A stretch of DNA of 64,000 nucleotides, from the NCBI GenBank assembly GCA_014773175.1, contig VXCM01003087.1:17949-81948 (forward strand). Reading direction: 5' to 3'. A program made the position numbers and the translations under genes. Below are positions 20,991 through 48,700 of the stretch, in pieces. Numbering within the stretch: position 1 is the stretch's first letter; each line of letters starts with the position of its first letter. The stretch comes from Lucifuga dentata (Eukaryota > Chordata > Actinopteri > Ophidiiformes > Bythitidae). Under the pieces are notes generated by a model. That model was given only the letters and a program-made list of their open reading frames with translations, ran no database searches and was not told the origin of the DNA.

Positions 20991-21386
20991 TGTAAAGAAA
21001 ATGTTTAATGTCTATTTTAATACTGCTGATGCTACTTTTAACAGTTACTGTTACGTTCAGGAGAGATGCTGTCAATACTTGTACTTGAACGCAGCGTGAC
21101 TCAGGAAATTAAGATTTTTACTTCCGCTTCAGAGTACGCCTATTCTTATCCTTTCAAATTAAAATACAATCAGTGGCTTTTGTTGCGTTGAAGTGAGATG
21201 GGACTGAACGTACAAGCACTTTATTTTGGTAAATACACTTGGTGCTACAGGAAGTAATACAAGTGGAACAATGGTTGCGTTAGCTGCTCAATGAAACAAA
21301 AATTAATTTGACGATTATAGTAATTCTCTGCCGCCCTCTGACGTCAATTTGTGTTCACAATAATTGCGATTCGATTACCTGTTTTT
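20991..21386. promoter_or_regulatory. Shared psmd10/nxt2 bidirectional promoter region
   Basis: The 396 bases between the divergent psmd10 and nxt2 start codons must hold both 5' leaders and promoters. A perfect palindromic CRE, TGACGTCA, lies at 21339-21346, 41 bases upstream of the nxt2 ATG. No TATA box is evident. The bidirectional role is inferred from geometry. Confidence 0.6.
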
Positions 21387-23931
21387 ATGGCAACTACACT
21401 AGTAAGTTTGAGATGTGATGTGGAAAAAGTGTTTTGTTAGCTTAATAGCTAGCTAAGGCTAGTTTCCAATGCGGTCCAACCTACGTATGTTGAAACCGGT
21501 GATGCGGAATAATTAGATGCTGTGTTATCTGGTGACTTTAGGTTGTCTATAGTGAGGCAGACGTTAAAAATTGAAGGAAAATGTTACTGCCGCGAAGATC
21601 TAAAAGATTATTACATAACACCTTTGCTTTGCTCGGAACAGAGGTTGAAAGCCTATTTCTTGAATTTGCTGCTGTTATCATGATCAGTATTTCATAACTT
21701 AATAACCGATTTTCAACTTTAGGATTTCAGGACCCACGCTGACCAGTCATGCAGGTACTCAGAAGAATTTGTCGCCATTTATTACGACTGCATGGATAAG
21801 AAAAGGAGGGTGAGTGACTGTATTGTTTTGTTGTCAGAGTTAGAAACGTTGACCTAAAGTCAGAATCAGTGGTGGACCTCATCAACCAAACCTCCACCAT
21901 GCTATCCCTGACAGGTTAACTGCATTTTATTACTGAAATCTATTTTAGTTTAGTTGCAGCTAAAACGATAGTATGTATATATTTTCACAACATCTGACTC
22001 AGGTTTTTCTCTTATATTAACATTAAGATATAATAAAAAATAACCAACAGATTTTTAGTTTTAACTTGAGTTTTCATTAAGAATAATAAACTTATTTTTC
22101 CTAGATTTTTAAAAGTAACAACATTGCAGTCTGCATTTGGTCGTAGTGTTACTAGCGAAGCCTCCAAATGGAAAGCTAAAGAGGAGCCACATTCTACAGA
22201 AACACTGAAATGAATGCAGAGTGAATTTATCTTTTATCATCTGATCATAACTGACCAAACAGGTTTAGTATGAAACAATAGTAAGCTTTCAGTAAATACT
22301 GTAAGCATGTCAAGCAGCGCACATATAAGGATGCATTGCCTACCAACTATTTCCTGTAATAGCCCATGTCATGTTGACTTGTCACAGCAGGAAAAGCAGT
22401 GTAACAAATAACATGTTTATGTCTATTTTATTTGGTATTGGTGCACCAGCATGTGCAATATCAGGACTAATGCTCCTCAATGGCATCCAGCCAGTATAAG
22501 TGTTAATAGTTAAACCTGGGTTTGACGAGCCAGTTTGTCTGGTATAAGAAGCAAAAGCAAAGAATCTTCTGCATTACATCATAATTATTGTCTCTTTTGT
22601 CTCAGAATCTGACCCGGCTCTACCTGGACAAAGCAACCTTGGTGTGGAATGGAAACACTGTGTCAGGACAGGATGCCCTGGCTGAGTTTTTTGAGTCTCT
22701 GCCATCGAGCGAGTTCCAGGTCTACACACTGGACTGTCAGCCAGTCCACGGTGAGTGATGCTACCTCACACTGTGTGTGTGTGTGTGTGGACCAACAGAG
22801 AATTTTTGGGTTTTCAGTTCTACAGAAGGAATTATTTTAAAATTTTGAAAACAGTTTTATTAACCAAAGCTATATATCTTAATAGATTTTGTAATGTTGG
22901 AAAAGCCAGTGAAAAACTATCACAATCTGTGCAATAGAGCCTGAGATTGTGGTTTTGAGACTGAGATTTAGTCTTAAGGCCACAGTATGCTAAGCTAACC
23001 GTTATTACTAACAAAGGCAGTCCTCCCAACTTCTAGTTTACTTTTTAAACTCACACTTTTCAGCACCAACCAAAGTCAGTCTTGTGATATCATGTGTCAT
23101 TTTGCCTAATTTTACAAACATCTACAGCTGAAATTCTTTGTACAGTTGGTTTCACAGGTTGAAGGATGCTGTCCATGAATAAAATGAGCTTGATGTATAA
23201 AATCAGTGGAGTTCTCCTTTAAATAAACATGCAGTAAACTAAGATTACATTTATTCAGACAGCAGAATTCAGTTTTATCTTATTTAAAATAACAGGAGAA
23301 GTCAGTTTTGTTTCACTAAATGATTTCTAATAAATCGACTGTTTCCACTAAACAGTGATGTCAAAGTTTTAAATGCAGATCAATTCAATATATTTTATAA
23401 CGTGTAATAAATTGTGTATAAACATAGTTCTTTTCAGCAGTAGCAACAGTTGTAGTTGTGAGTTGCAGCAGCAGTCGATGCGCCAAAGATTCAATTTTCA
23501 TTCTTTTAGAAAATTTATGCAATTTATTAACTTTGCATCAATGCAACAAATGAATTGTTACGCCTGTTCAAAGCTGCATTGGCTGATCTCATTTATGTGT
23601 GTGAGACTGATGCAGGGGAATGAAAGATGAGAATTCTGTTTAATTTCACAGGATAAAAAGGCCAACAATACCCAAGGGCGTTTTAAACGTGATTTTCTTA
23701 AAGACTAAGCGTGTGAATCTGTCAGTCTCCCTTTCTTTGTTCACAGAACATGCGACTCAGGGCCAGACGACGCTGCTTGTAGTGACTGCTGGAATAGTCA
23801 AGTTTGAAGGGAACAAACAGCGTTTCTTCAACCAGAACTTTCTACTAACAGCTCAGGCTTCACCTAACAACGAGCAGCCCGTGTGGAAGATTGCGAGTGA
23901 CTGTTTCCGTTTCCAGGACTGGAACAGCTGA
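21387..23931 (+). CDS. nxt2: NTF2-related export protein 2 (p15 family)
   Basis: NXT proteins heterodimerise with NXF1/TAP and promote nuclear export of mRNA at the nuclear pore. Coding exons: 21387-21401, 21723-21809, 22606-22750, 23747-23931; total 432 nt, 143 residues, close to the ~142 of mammalian NXT2. The NTF2-like fold is covered end to end: [83 protein letters not shown] and the terminal [14 protein letters not shown]. The first coding exon holds only five codons (MATTL) before a GTAAGT donor, a family-typical tiny first exon. The gene is divergent from psmd10 and convergent with acsl4, with about 1.2 kb between the two stop codons. NXT2 rather than NXT1 is favoured by neighbouring acsl4. 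Confidence 0.95.
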
Positions 23932-25110
23932 GCTTCATCTTCATCACCCCCAAACACAATGTTGACGATGTAAAATTAGATGATCTGTTTTTTTGTTTCT
24001 ACCATGTTTTATAATAAAATGAAAACATCAGAAAATGCTGAAAAAAAGACACAATCTCACAAATAATGCACAAGGCATATGATCAAAATGATGGAGAGAT
24101 ATACCAGTAAACGGCATCACCAAACACTTAACTTTACTGAGTGACTGTCAGAAGCTAATCCATTAAGAAGACATCACTTGAAAAATACATAGAAAACACA
24201 TTTATATTTAAATATGAACAGACCTTCCTCTAGATAACTTGATACTAAACTGCACGCTAACCTGTTAATTGAGGTAAAATATGCACGGTAGTACAGTATT
24301 CCAGTTATGAGACAATTAGCTAGTGCTACACAGCATTTTAACAGCATGCTTGCTCATCAATAAATAAGGTGCTCACAAAAAAACAAAAAAAACCAAACTT
24401 TTCGAATCAAATATCCTGCTACCAAGTTCCATATATTCAACATTTGCTGATCTTATCTTCCTGAGTCATTTTCCACATTTGGTCTGTCAAAATAAACTGA
24501 CACAATACATAGGTTTGACCAGAAAAAAAAAAAAAAAAANAAAAAAAAAAAAAAAAAGCATTGAAACACACAAGCAGGATGCATTGCCTACCAACTATTT
24601 ATGACCATGAGTAACATCTTTTGCTAGCTAAAAGCGCTGAGTCATCAACTTTGGTGTGGATATTTTCCTAAAGCCTTGAAATGCTCAGTGGCAGTTCAAC
24701 CTTTCATGTAATGAATGTAAACTATGAGTTTTTATCTAACTGATGCCGTACAAAGCATAACGTGCTGCAGACAGAAGGCACAGTAACATCAGAACTTCAG
24801 CTTCACTACAGAGCAGCTTAAGCCTCCATAGTGAAGACAAATGTTGAGGAAAGTGAAATGGATGGAAGTCGAATGCTGTTATGGTCCCAGACTCTGAGTT
24901 GCTGTTTTAGTGCATCTTTATCAACGTAAACTCCAAACTTTTCCATTTACCAACATGAAAAGCAGCACAGTTTAGATATACAGCTACAAATATCTACAGC
25001 TCATGGTTCAAGTCATCCTCATTTGGGTATGAACAGCTCAAAAATTCAAACAGGTACCTGAAACGGTATGTACAGCTCAAACAGTGGTTATGGTGGTCGT
25101 GTGGGGGCAG
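23932..25110. other. nxt2-acsl4 tail-to-tail spacer (3' UTRs)
   Basis: It contains the two convergent 3' UTRs and a poly-A/N/poly-A junction at about 24,523-24,557. In human, KCNE5 sits between NXT2 and ACSL4. I looked for a short intronless potassium-channel subunit frame here and see none. Confidence 0.55.
24013..24018 (+). promoter_or_regulatory. nxt2: Candidate nxt2 polyadenylation signal
   Basis: AATAAA 82 bases after the nxt2 stop codon, on the coding strand. Confidence 0.65.
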
Positions 25111-33835
<8,725 letters not shown>

Positions 33836-33947
33836 ACTGCTCTCAGCAGCAGTATATGTGGCAGGAAACCAAGAGGGAGGGGTGGCCAGACTAGGTTTGA
33901 AATCGTGGTCTCCGTAAGGTGTGTTAGTGAAGTGTCAAATGGGAAAC
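33836..33947 (-). promoter_or_regulatory. acsl4: acsl4 5' UTR part of the first coding exon
   Basis: On the minus strand TTTTTGTCAG|GTTTCCC marks an acceptor, so this exon begins at 33947 with about 112 untranslated bases before the ATG at 33835. Confidence 0.6.
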
Positions 33948-36052
33948 CTGACAAAAAGAAAAATAACCAGAGTTAAGAATTTTAAAGACTGTAAATCATG
34001 ACAAAAAAAAAAAAAAAAAAAATCTGGTGCACTGATTCCCAAAATATTAAATGTAAGGGTGGAACAAAATAGAAAATACCATCAGAAAAAGAGAAAAATC
34101 TTATCTATCAAGCGCATTTAAAGTGACTATCAACCGAAGCGCTGTACAAAAATAATACAAAAAGCAAATGAAGCTTCCCTCAAGACAGAATTTCCAATCT
34201 GTCACATCCTCAGTCATAAAAAACAACAACAACTAAGCTTTGATTAGATTTTCATCACCTGAGGGTAATATTGGTTACATGCCAACAACAGAGGAGAAGA
34301 GGAAGTGGAATGCTCTAACTATGTAGGTCTAATGGCACATTTAACAAAAAAATACAACATAGGCAAAAAATATTGATGGTGAATCTGAGGAAGAAGTTTA
34401 AATCCTGTCTGCACTGCTGTCTGTATCAGAAAATAACAGACATGATTCATCTACTAACCTCATGCTGGCAAAGAATTACTCAGATATCACACTCACTGCA
34501 GACTCATGTCTCTCTGTGCCCAACATCCCTCGTTTGTCTGTCAAGCTTTGATGCTGCATTATTATACTATCACATCCTGGGGCGGCATTTCAATGGGGTT
34601 AAACTCCAAACACTTGATTGTATTTCAACAATAAAGGAGAGGCTATCTGAGAGGTCATGGTAGGATGAAGTAAACAGAGTTGAGACTGGGTCATGCTGAC
34701 CAGTTTGGACTCTGAGCAGTGACCACAGCCCCGCCATTTATACTGAAGAGGATCAAGTGAGGGACGACCAATGACAACGCTCTTAAGGCTCACCCCACAC
34801 GGTGGTCAGGGAAAAGGCCACTCCAGTCCAAGCTGAGCCTGCTAATAACGCTGCAGGAGGCTGGGGGGGGTTAAATCTGACCAGTCCAGATGTTGCAATT
34901 GAACAGGTTTCCATACTCAAATGATAGCACTGGGATAGGATAGCAGGATGATAGCATTACAACTGGCTGATGAAAGCAAAAGGAATTGAAGAAATATAAC
35001 TGTCTATTACAGCTGTCAGCTACCATGATGACCTAGTTTCACATATCACACAGAAAGACAATTTCCACAACGTCAGACAGCAAAATCAGCTTCTTTTCAC
35101 GGGCTCAGAAAATAACTGTCCTCACAATTAAATTATCTGATTTATGACAAAATTCAGCTGTGTACAGAGGGAACTGGTACTCCATGTTATCATCACTACT
35201 TTTCAATGAATCATAACGTATTTGCGTCATATTTGTCTTAAAGAGAAATTACTGGATGTGCTAAAAAGATAACGACTGAGCGTTTGAATATTTGTTTTGT
35301 ATTGTACTAGAAATAAGCATTCTTATTTTATTAACAGAAGATACTATCAAAGCGGATACTAACAACCCCCGGTCTTTCTTTTAAAGGCCATTCTTATGAT
35401 TAATTAACGCATAAATTTCACTCAATTTCCTTCGTTAAAAGGCACTATGCCTGCTATATTTTAAATTATCTGTCAGATTATTATCACAGAATGGAAACAG
35501 CACAGTGGTAAAAAATCAAGCTAATGAGTGAGACGTGGTAATGTGACAGTTAAGCTAAATTCGGCAACTTTTCTATTTCATACACTTTCCATGGTATCAT
35601 AAGACAGATATGTCTTTAGCAATGGAAATAAACAGCTAATAAACAGAAATGTTGAAATTTAGCATCCTTGTGGTCTAGACGCTTCTATTTCTGAGACTAC
35701 ATTTTAAAAAGTGGTCACGATTTAGCTGGAAATCACAAAAATTAGCAACCCACAGAATACGACTGTATCAAATAATCAATTCGACATCTAATTTCGCACA
35801 ATAAATGACCACAGAGATGAATTTAATGGCGTTAAAGTGAAACCGGTTAAAGGAGGGATGACGAGAGAAAGGCTGACAAAAGCGGCCACGCGCCGTCAAT
35901 TCAGCCCGCATCACCGATAACCGCTCGATAAATTCATCACTGAACTGTAAAAAATGATTAATGTTACCTGTAAATACTAGCGCTAACAGAAATGTAAAAA
36001 TGGATAATGGCAATAAGAAGATGATAAAATGCAGCCAGTGACAGATTCTCAC
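33948..36052 (-). other. First intron of acsl4
   Basis: About 2.1 kb with no supported coding sequence. A poly-A run lies at about 34,003-34,021. The rest is AT-rich and unremarkable. Confidence 0.55.
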
Positions 36053-36150
36053 CTTCAGCGGAGAACGGCTCATCCACTCAGAAATGACCGACAATTACCT
36101 TTTTCAAGCACGACAAAGCCGGAACTGTTACGTCATCTGATTCCATATTT
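36053..36150 (-). promoter_or_regulatory. acsl4: acsl4 first (untranslated) exon and promoter
   Basis: A donor (CTGAAG|GTGAGAATC, minus strand) ends an inferred leader exon at 36053. TTACGTCA at 36128-36135 is TGACGTAA on the gene's strand, a CRE/ATF-like site close to the expected start. A poly-T/N junction follows at 36,191-36,222. Confidence 0.55.
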
Positions 36151-37239
36151 CTGGACCAATCAGCAGCCAGATCGGAGTCGTCCTTGAGTGTTTTTTTTTT
36201 TTTTTTNTTTTTTTTTTTTTTTATTTCCTCTTTTATTTCCTTCCTTACGTAAGTTTTGTTACAGGAGGTGACGCCTCAGTCCTGGTTGCTGCCGGTCATA
36301 TTAATAATATGATGATTTTTCCGCTTTATTAATAATTTCAATGGCAAACGAGTCATACTCAGTAAATGAAGGCGCCATATTAAAAATAACAACTAACTCA
36401 TGGGTCAAACAGGGCTTATAAAATTACTGAATATTTTTTGACAAACTGGTCTTTGCTCGTATACTGACATGTCTGAAAGTATTGATATAACTCTGTTTTA
36501 ATTTTTTTTTTTTAAAGCACCATAATTCCTGTTAACTAATTTAATTCATTGATCTTTATGTCATCCATACATTCATGTCTTTGGTTTGCAGTGGAAGAAA
36601 ACAAAAACTTTTTCTTCATTTCTTACAAAGACATTCCAAAAATGGCCTGAACAATATTAATACCCTTTCAAAGTTATGAGAAATAAACTTCAAACAGATT
36701 ATTCTCTTAAATATGTATTAAATCTTATAATCACTCATTCAGCCATCTTAACTGGAGAAAAATATTCTACTTTTTTATTTCACTATGTGTATCACACTAA
36801 AGATGGAAATGCAAAGAAAAACAAAAGTATTTTTTGTTTGGAGGTTAGAAAGAATAGTTAACCCATTGTTTCAAGTCCAAACTGACCAATCTGTACTCAT
36901 TAACTTCAAACCAGTCTCAAAGTTTTTATCTAGGATCCGAGAAAAAGTTGATTAGATAAATTCCAGTCAGGTCACAGGCTGCATCATTCCAATCAGCTCT
37001 CCTCAGAGAGAAAAAAGATTTATTGATCTATTCAGACTCTAGAAATCATGCATCTTATCTACGTGCTGCTTACAACATGCAGCTGATTGTTGCGTACTCT
37101 TGGACCTGTTGGCAGGGTCAGCAAACTCAAATGACTATCAAACGCTCTTCTTTTGTTAAATAAGGACTTTCTGATGCAAACTTAGAAATATTAAAATGCG
37201 GTTTTTGCCCACATTCTTATTCATATGAACCTGTTAAAT

Positions 37240-37510
37240 GAAATTTAGGGTGATTGGCAGAGTTAAGTTGCTCTCCCGTCTGTATGGGTTTCCTCCCACC
37301 TCCAAAAGCATGCAGGCTAGATGAATTGGAAACAACAAATTGCCTGAATGTGAATGAGTGTGTCTGTTTCTATGTGTTAGTCCTGTGACGGACTCTTTGC
37401 CTGTCCAGGTTGCGCCCTGCCTCATGTCCAGTGACTGCTGGGATTGGATCCAGCCCTTCTCCAACCCTGCAAAGGATAAAACAGGTAGAGAGAAGGGATG
37501 GATGAATTGT
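37240..37510 (+). mobile_element. Dispersed teleost repeat
   Basis: Contains the widespread fish-repeat wording (GTGTTAGTCCTGTGACGGAC.., GTCCAGG..GCGCCCTGCCT.., GGGATTGGATCCAGC). No coding capacity. Class not determined. Confidence 0.5.
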
Positions 37511-39734
37511 AGTTGTGCACTCTTTCTTGGCACTGAAATAATTTTAATCCCAGCATTGGTGTTTTACTGTGTGTATGCATAATCACGTGTTATTCCCACT
37601 GAATCCTGGTGGATTGATCTGTATGGCAGATTAGTGTGTGCATTAACAGTAAGATTTGGTGAATGTAGCAAAAACAAACCCAGCAGGATGGAACAATGTA
37701 ATTTTATTTGAATTAGTTTTTCAAATTTACAACACATCATGTCTGTGGATTGGACCACATATAGTCGCATTAGCTAGCGACATCTGCAGGGAACAGGAAG
37801 TAACACCAACTATATGAACAGTATGGATGCCCATCTGAGACAAAGTTCAGACACGACAAGTCTGTAAGGAACAAATGAATCACATAAAAACACTCTTGAT
37901 AATGAGGCTGTATCAATAATATTTGACATCAAAGTAGCTGAGTGAGACTGATAATGCAGAGTGGCTTTTTTTCCCCACCAAAAAATTTTTCTTACACAGA
38001 GTTAAATTTATATCATTTTAATTTGTGAATACCATTCATTTAAGCAATTACACGGTACCTTATTTACATGAAAACTTTGTTGCATCTTTCCAAAATGAGC
38101 TTATTTTCAAAATAGAATTTGACTAATTCTTCGCTACAGAATACATAAAGCTGTTTGTATTACAGTTGCTGCAATCAATAACTTTATACAGGAGACAGAG
38201 ACAGGAGGCAAAGCTGCACACAAAATATGAAAAAGAAAAGCAGGTCAATAACTGCAATGGTTCATCATGAGCCAGCCGAGGAGCTGTGGGGAACATTTCT
38301 TACATAGAAAAAAAAAAAAAAAAANAAAAAAAAAAAAAAAAACACAAAAAATAATCAGGTTGCTAAATCTAGCAAATGTGGAAAATGCACATTTTCATAA
38401 AAACCTTTTTGAGTTAGTGCTTCACACTGCTGAAGCTTGAATTATGTTAGATACATGTTAAGAAATCCCATCAAGTTAATAGCAAAGCCTGATGTGTCTT
38501 ACTGCTTCTTCCCCATCTCAAAAAAACAAAAGAAAAAAGGTCAAGTCTTTCCTGTAAACACTAAAAACACAATAAAGATGAAACAGAACAGTACTGTAGA
38601 AATTCTATGAAGACTAAAGCAACGCTCAGATGCTTGGAACTCAACTTGTAAGTCAAATCATTCAAAACCTCAGAAGAATAACGCCGGCCTGTGAGAGGTG
38701 ATGTCAGGCAGAAATACTGCAGGAGTGCCAACAGAAAAACAAAGAGGACTTCCAGTCAGAACTGCAGCTTTGGTCAACAACTGAACGCAAAGTATTAAAA
38801 CTGACCTGACACAAAAGCTGGATTAATGCATCAAACTAACTTTCAATTTACAGCACGTCTGAGCGACGTGTGTTCAGAAGACAGCTTTGATAAGCAATTA
38901 GTTCACTATCATGTCATGGTAATATACACACATTAAGAAGACAACAAAAAGCAAAGTTTCAAGAAAAATTGGAAGCAAATATGTTATTGACCATTTATTT
39001 ACAACACAGATAAGATTTTTTTTTGAAGGTGTATGTAAATAATGATGTAAACTGTTAGTTATTCGACCACATGTGATGATTTAAACATGCAGGGTTTCAG
39101 TGCTCCCTCTAAGCCTTAGAGTGAAATGGAACCACAACGTCCTCAGCAGACACAAAGACAGATCAGCTCAGGTCTGCTCCCACCAGGAGCTTCTTCCTCC
39201 CAAACGCTTCCAATCACACTTAAAAAGGGAAACAAGATTTTCACTTTTCAGTAGTTCCTTCTTTATCTTGAACACTTCAGCATTTAAAGAGAACTAATCT
39301 TACCAATGTGACGTTTATTCTGGATCCGCCATTGTCTTTGCAGGCAGACTGCTGAAACCTTTTGGCGCCCGCTGGTAATTAGAAAGCATCAGCTGCCAAA
39401 CTCAAGTCTGATCTGTCCTTCTGCCTGGTGGCTGTATTAGTAGCAGTACATAAAAGCAGTAATAGCATCTGTAAGGAGTCTTCATGTTGACTGTGCTGAA
39501 CTGTAACTAAATGCTGTTCTGCTGTCGCCAGTGGTGCATATTTAGGCACGTTTGCGAGCATCCAAGCAGCTGGAGATCAGCTATAAGCAGGCTCAATAAC
39601 GGGTTTAATATCAAAGCATTCGCAGTATTTTTAGCTTGAGCAATGCTGGCATTAGCATTATTAGCTATTTTAGGAGTTTTAGCACTAGCAGCATTACACT
39701 AGTATTAGCAAGCAATATGTCAAAAAGCTACTAG

Positions 39735-39857
39735 AAACTACTACTGGCTATCAGACAGTCTTACAAAATGCATTATTAGCATTTTTTTTTTTTTGNAAAC
39801 TACTACTGGCTATCAGACAGTCTTACAAAATGCATTATTAGCATTTTTTTTTTTTTG
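39735..39857. repeat. 61-base block duplicated across a single N
   Basis: 39735-39795 and 39797-39857 are the same sequence, including a terminal poly-T and a final G, on either side of the N at 39796. Probable unmerged contig ends in the fam199x 3' UTR. Confidence 0.9.
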
Positions 39858-39984
39858 CCTAATTATGAGATAATGCATGCTGCACTCTATGCTGGCCTTG
39901 GATTAGCATGGTCTACAAGCTCGATAGCATCAGCTAGGTGGTGAGAGATCAGGCGTAGAGGGAGCACTGATTGATTCACTGGTG

Positions 39985-45533
<5,549 letters not shown>

Positions 45534-45768
45534 CTATTTTCTTTCAAAGACTGAATATAACTGGCGCCTCCATTTGCAAATCCTTTCTTTCCCCCGATGA
45601 TCTAACCATCAGCTATTAACGCGAGACTCACGGGGCCGCGCACGTGACGTAAAGCGGAAGCTGTCACACAAACAGAACAGCTAACACACAAAAATCCAGT
45701 TATTGTTTTTTATTATCAAATTTTCAATTGTTATCTGTTTATAACGAATAGTATTAATTAGGAGAGGT
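45534..45768. promoter_or_regulatory. Shared fam199x/commd5 bidirectional promoter
   Basis: A donor (AAATAG|GTTGGT, minus) ends an inferred fam199x leader exon at 45534, and the commd5 ATG is at 45769, so both genes start within about 235 bases. At 45641-45660 are clustered CACGTG (45641-45646), overlapping TGACGTAA (45645-45652) and GCGGAAG, an ETS-like site. No TATA box. Regulatory meaning is inferred. Confidence 0.6.
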
Positions 45769-48700
45769 ATGTCTTCGAGTCATGCAAGGGATTCCAGCTT
45801 TTTGGGAAGTAGGATACCACCAGAAATTGAGGCTTTGTCCAAAAACCTGAAAGATGTGGGCCAAGAGCTGTTCAGGAGAATCCTCAAAGGTAAAGCTAAG
45901 ACGATATAGCTGTTTTTATCTTTATAAAACCAGAATTATCAACTTTAGGTTTCTGTTTTATGGCTCAGTAACAGCGTATTAACTTTGAACAAACCACTGA
46001 CATGAGCTTAATTTATTTGATAATCGTAGTCAGTTGATCGATAATTAAATGACTGCAGTGAGTTTTGGTTATGAGGAAGAATTAAAAAGAAAAAAGTTTT
46101 GGCAAAACTCTTATTAACACTCCTTCAAATTAGTAACTGATGTAGGAATTGAATTGATGACACTGAATTGCTCTCCTTACTACTACTACTACTAATACTA
46201 ATACTAATAATATAGCACTTTATAAAACAGGGTTACAAAGTGCTTTACACATAAATATTAAACATGAGAATAAACAAAATTCAACAGGTCAACTTTAATA
46301 AAATAAGTCGAATAGGATAATAAAATTAAATAAAATAACAATAAAAGAAAAAGAAAATGTATTTTTAAGAAAAGGTAATTAACAAAACAGAGTAAAAAAC
46401 TATGTAAAAAATTCCTTATTGTAAATTGAGTTTTAAGAAGAGACTCAAAAGCTAATACTCAGTTGGTGTGAAGCTTTAAAACTCAGAAGTGAAATCTTGA
46501 AGTCAGTTCTAAAGGTCACATGAGAATGTGGCTCATGTGGTGTTTCTTTACTAGCAGCTGTATTTTAAAGCAGCTAGAGGCAGAGAACAGTTTTTCGGCT
46601 GAGCCCTGAATAATACGCGTGACACAAGTCCTTATGAAGACAGATGAAAGCATGTATGACCTTTGCAAGATCAGAGATGGTTAGAAAGGGCATAATTTTC
46701 ATTATTTGTTCAAAGCTGGAGAAAACCTATATGAAGAATCAGATTAACTGGTTCACAAATATATATATATATATATTAGAATCCAATATTCTGCCCAGAC
46801 CACAGACTGAAGCGTTGAAATACGTGCATAGACAGTCCAATAAGGCGTGTTAAGATTAAAGAGGTTAAGAGGATAAGAGACAGAGGATAATTCATATTCA
46901 TCTCAAATTCATCTTGTATGATCAACAGAAAGTGTTTATTTAATGTACCCTGTATAAATATAAATCTATAAGTGACACCAATAATAGCCTGATGGTAGCA
47001 ATGCTGCATTGTAACTCTGAAAGCAGGTGAATCCACTGAAGCAAATCAAAACTAGCCGTGATTTTGTTGTTTCTCTAGCTGTGGTCAGCGCGTTAGAAGG
47101 GAAGGACTGCAGAGAGGTGATGAAGTCGATAGCAGAGAGCAGCGTAATCCCACCAGAGACCCTCAATCACATTGTAGCCGGGATGTACAGAGTGCTGTCT
47201 GAAGCCATCCGCATCCCCGTATCGTCCCTTAAACAGGAGGTAAGATGCTGTTAAACACTGTGAGTTACAGATTTGAAACACAAAATTCATATCTAAGTCT
47301 GTCTCTTTTTTTTAAACTATTCAGAAAAAAACTGTTTTATTTCAGCCTTTGTGAGTAACCTGACAGCTGAACTGTGTAAATCTGAAGCTCTGCTGCATCT
47401 GGCAGATTATGATACTGATATCCTTGAAACATAAAGTAGTAAAATATGTCTGAATTTTATTTTAAGGTGTCAATGCATATTATCCTAAACTTACACAGTT
47501 TATGTATAAGGACAAAAACATCTGATCTGATCGTTTTAGTGATAGTTTTAAAGATAAAAGGGCAATAAATCGTGGGTGCTTCATCTTTGTTAACATGGAA
47601 ATGCATACATTACTTTGAAAAGTAAGAACTTTAACATTAAGTTTTGTCTTACAGACTTTCAAAGAAGATCTCAGAGAACTCAGGCAAGGATCATCAGTTT
47701 ATCACACCACTGCTCCATTATCATTCCTGTCTGTATTGTACAGTTTTGATGAATTGTTTCTGCTTTTTCATTAGGATACCTGAAGAATTTATCACAGATT
47801 TCTCCAGTGTGGTTTTTGGAAATCGGTATGTAATACTTTGGCACAGCCTGTAAATCCAGACCTTTGTAGGTTTAGTTTAAGATCTTCTTCAGCATTTCTG
47901 TTTTGTAAGTTGGACTGGTTTGATCGGTAGTGTGGCTGGTTAGAGCAGCAAATTCCTGTACACGGTAACTCTAACTAATTAGCATGAATTACACCTGTTA
48001 ATTAACACTTTTATTTCACTTATTCATTCAGGTACCTTGAATGGAAACATTATTCATCACCTTTGCAGTGTCACATCTGTCTTTGTATTTGCAGTCGTGC
48101 AGCTCTAGAGGCGGCGACCTCCCGGCGCGATCCTCATTTACCCACTATAGAAGAATTTAAATGGAGAGTGGATGTTGCTATTTCTACCAGGTAATAAACC
48201 ACTAAGAATTCAAACCCCATCAACAGAAAGCCCGAGATTAAAGATACTACAGATAATTTTATTGACGCTCCAAATTACCATTTTACATTTTTCCCATTGC
48301 TTTTGCCTTCATATCTATTGATCCATTCATTATTTTTTAAAATCTTTTTGTCTGTAAAATATTGATATTATCTAAAACATTATCTGGCACAATGAGAGAG
48401 CAAAGAGAGAAAAGCAGCAAATCCTCACATTTCAGAAGCTGGACCAGAAAATGTTTTAGCATTTTACCTTGATTAATGACTAAAAGGATTCATTGATTTT
48501 GAGGTTATTGTCAGTTTTCTGTAGAATAACTAATCAATTAATGGTGTGTGTGTGTGTTCTGTCTCCACAGCTCTTTAGCCAGGGCCCTGCAGCCGTCTGT
48601 TTTCATGCAGATGAAACTGTCAGACGGGACGTTTCAACGCTTTGAGGTACTCGAACAGTCAACTTGTTCCTGATTACATGCTATGAAAAAAAAAAAGCTT

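Larger units (their letters stand above)
36223..39984. other. acsl4-fam199x intergenic region and fam199x 3' UTR
   Basis: No gene supported. The dispersed repeat at 37.24 kb lies inside. The fam199x 3' UTR probably runs from 39,984 down to near 37.7 kb, where TTTATT at 37703-37708 reads AATAAA on the minus strand; another lies near 38,993. It also contains a poly-A/N junction at 38,308-38,342 and a duplicated 61-base block around 39,796. Confidence 0.5.

Noticed and set aside
23932..25110. KCNE5 homologue expected between nxt2 and acsl4
   Set aside because: No frame with a single membrane helix and KCNE-like motif was found on either strand.
34373..34663. A 96-codon plus-strand frame in the first acsl4 intron
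   Set aside because: No recognisable domain, no neighbouring exons, and codon content like the surrounding non-coding sequence.
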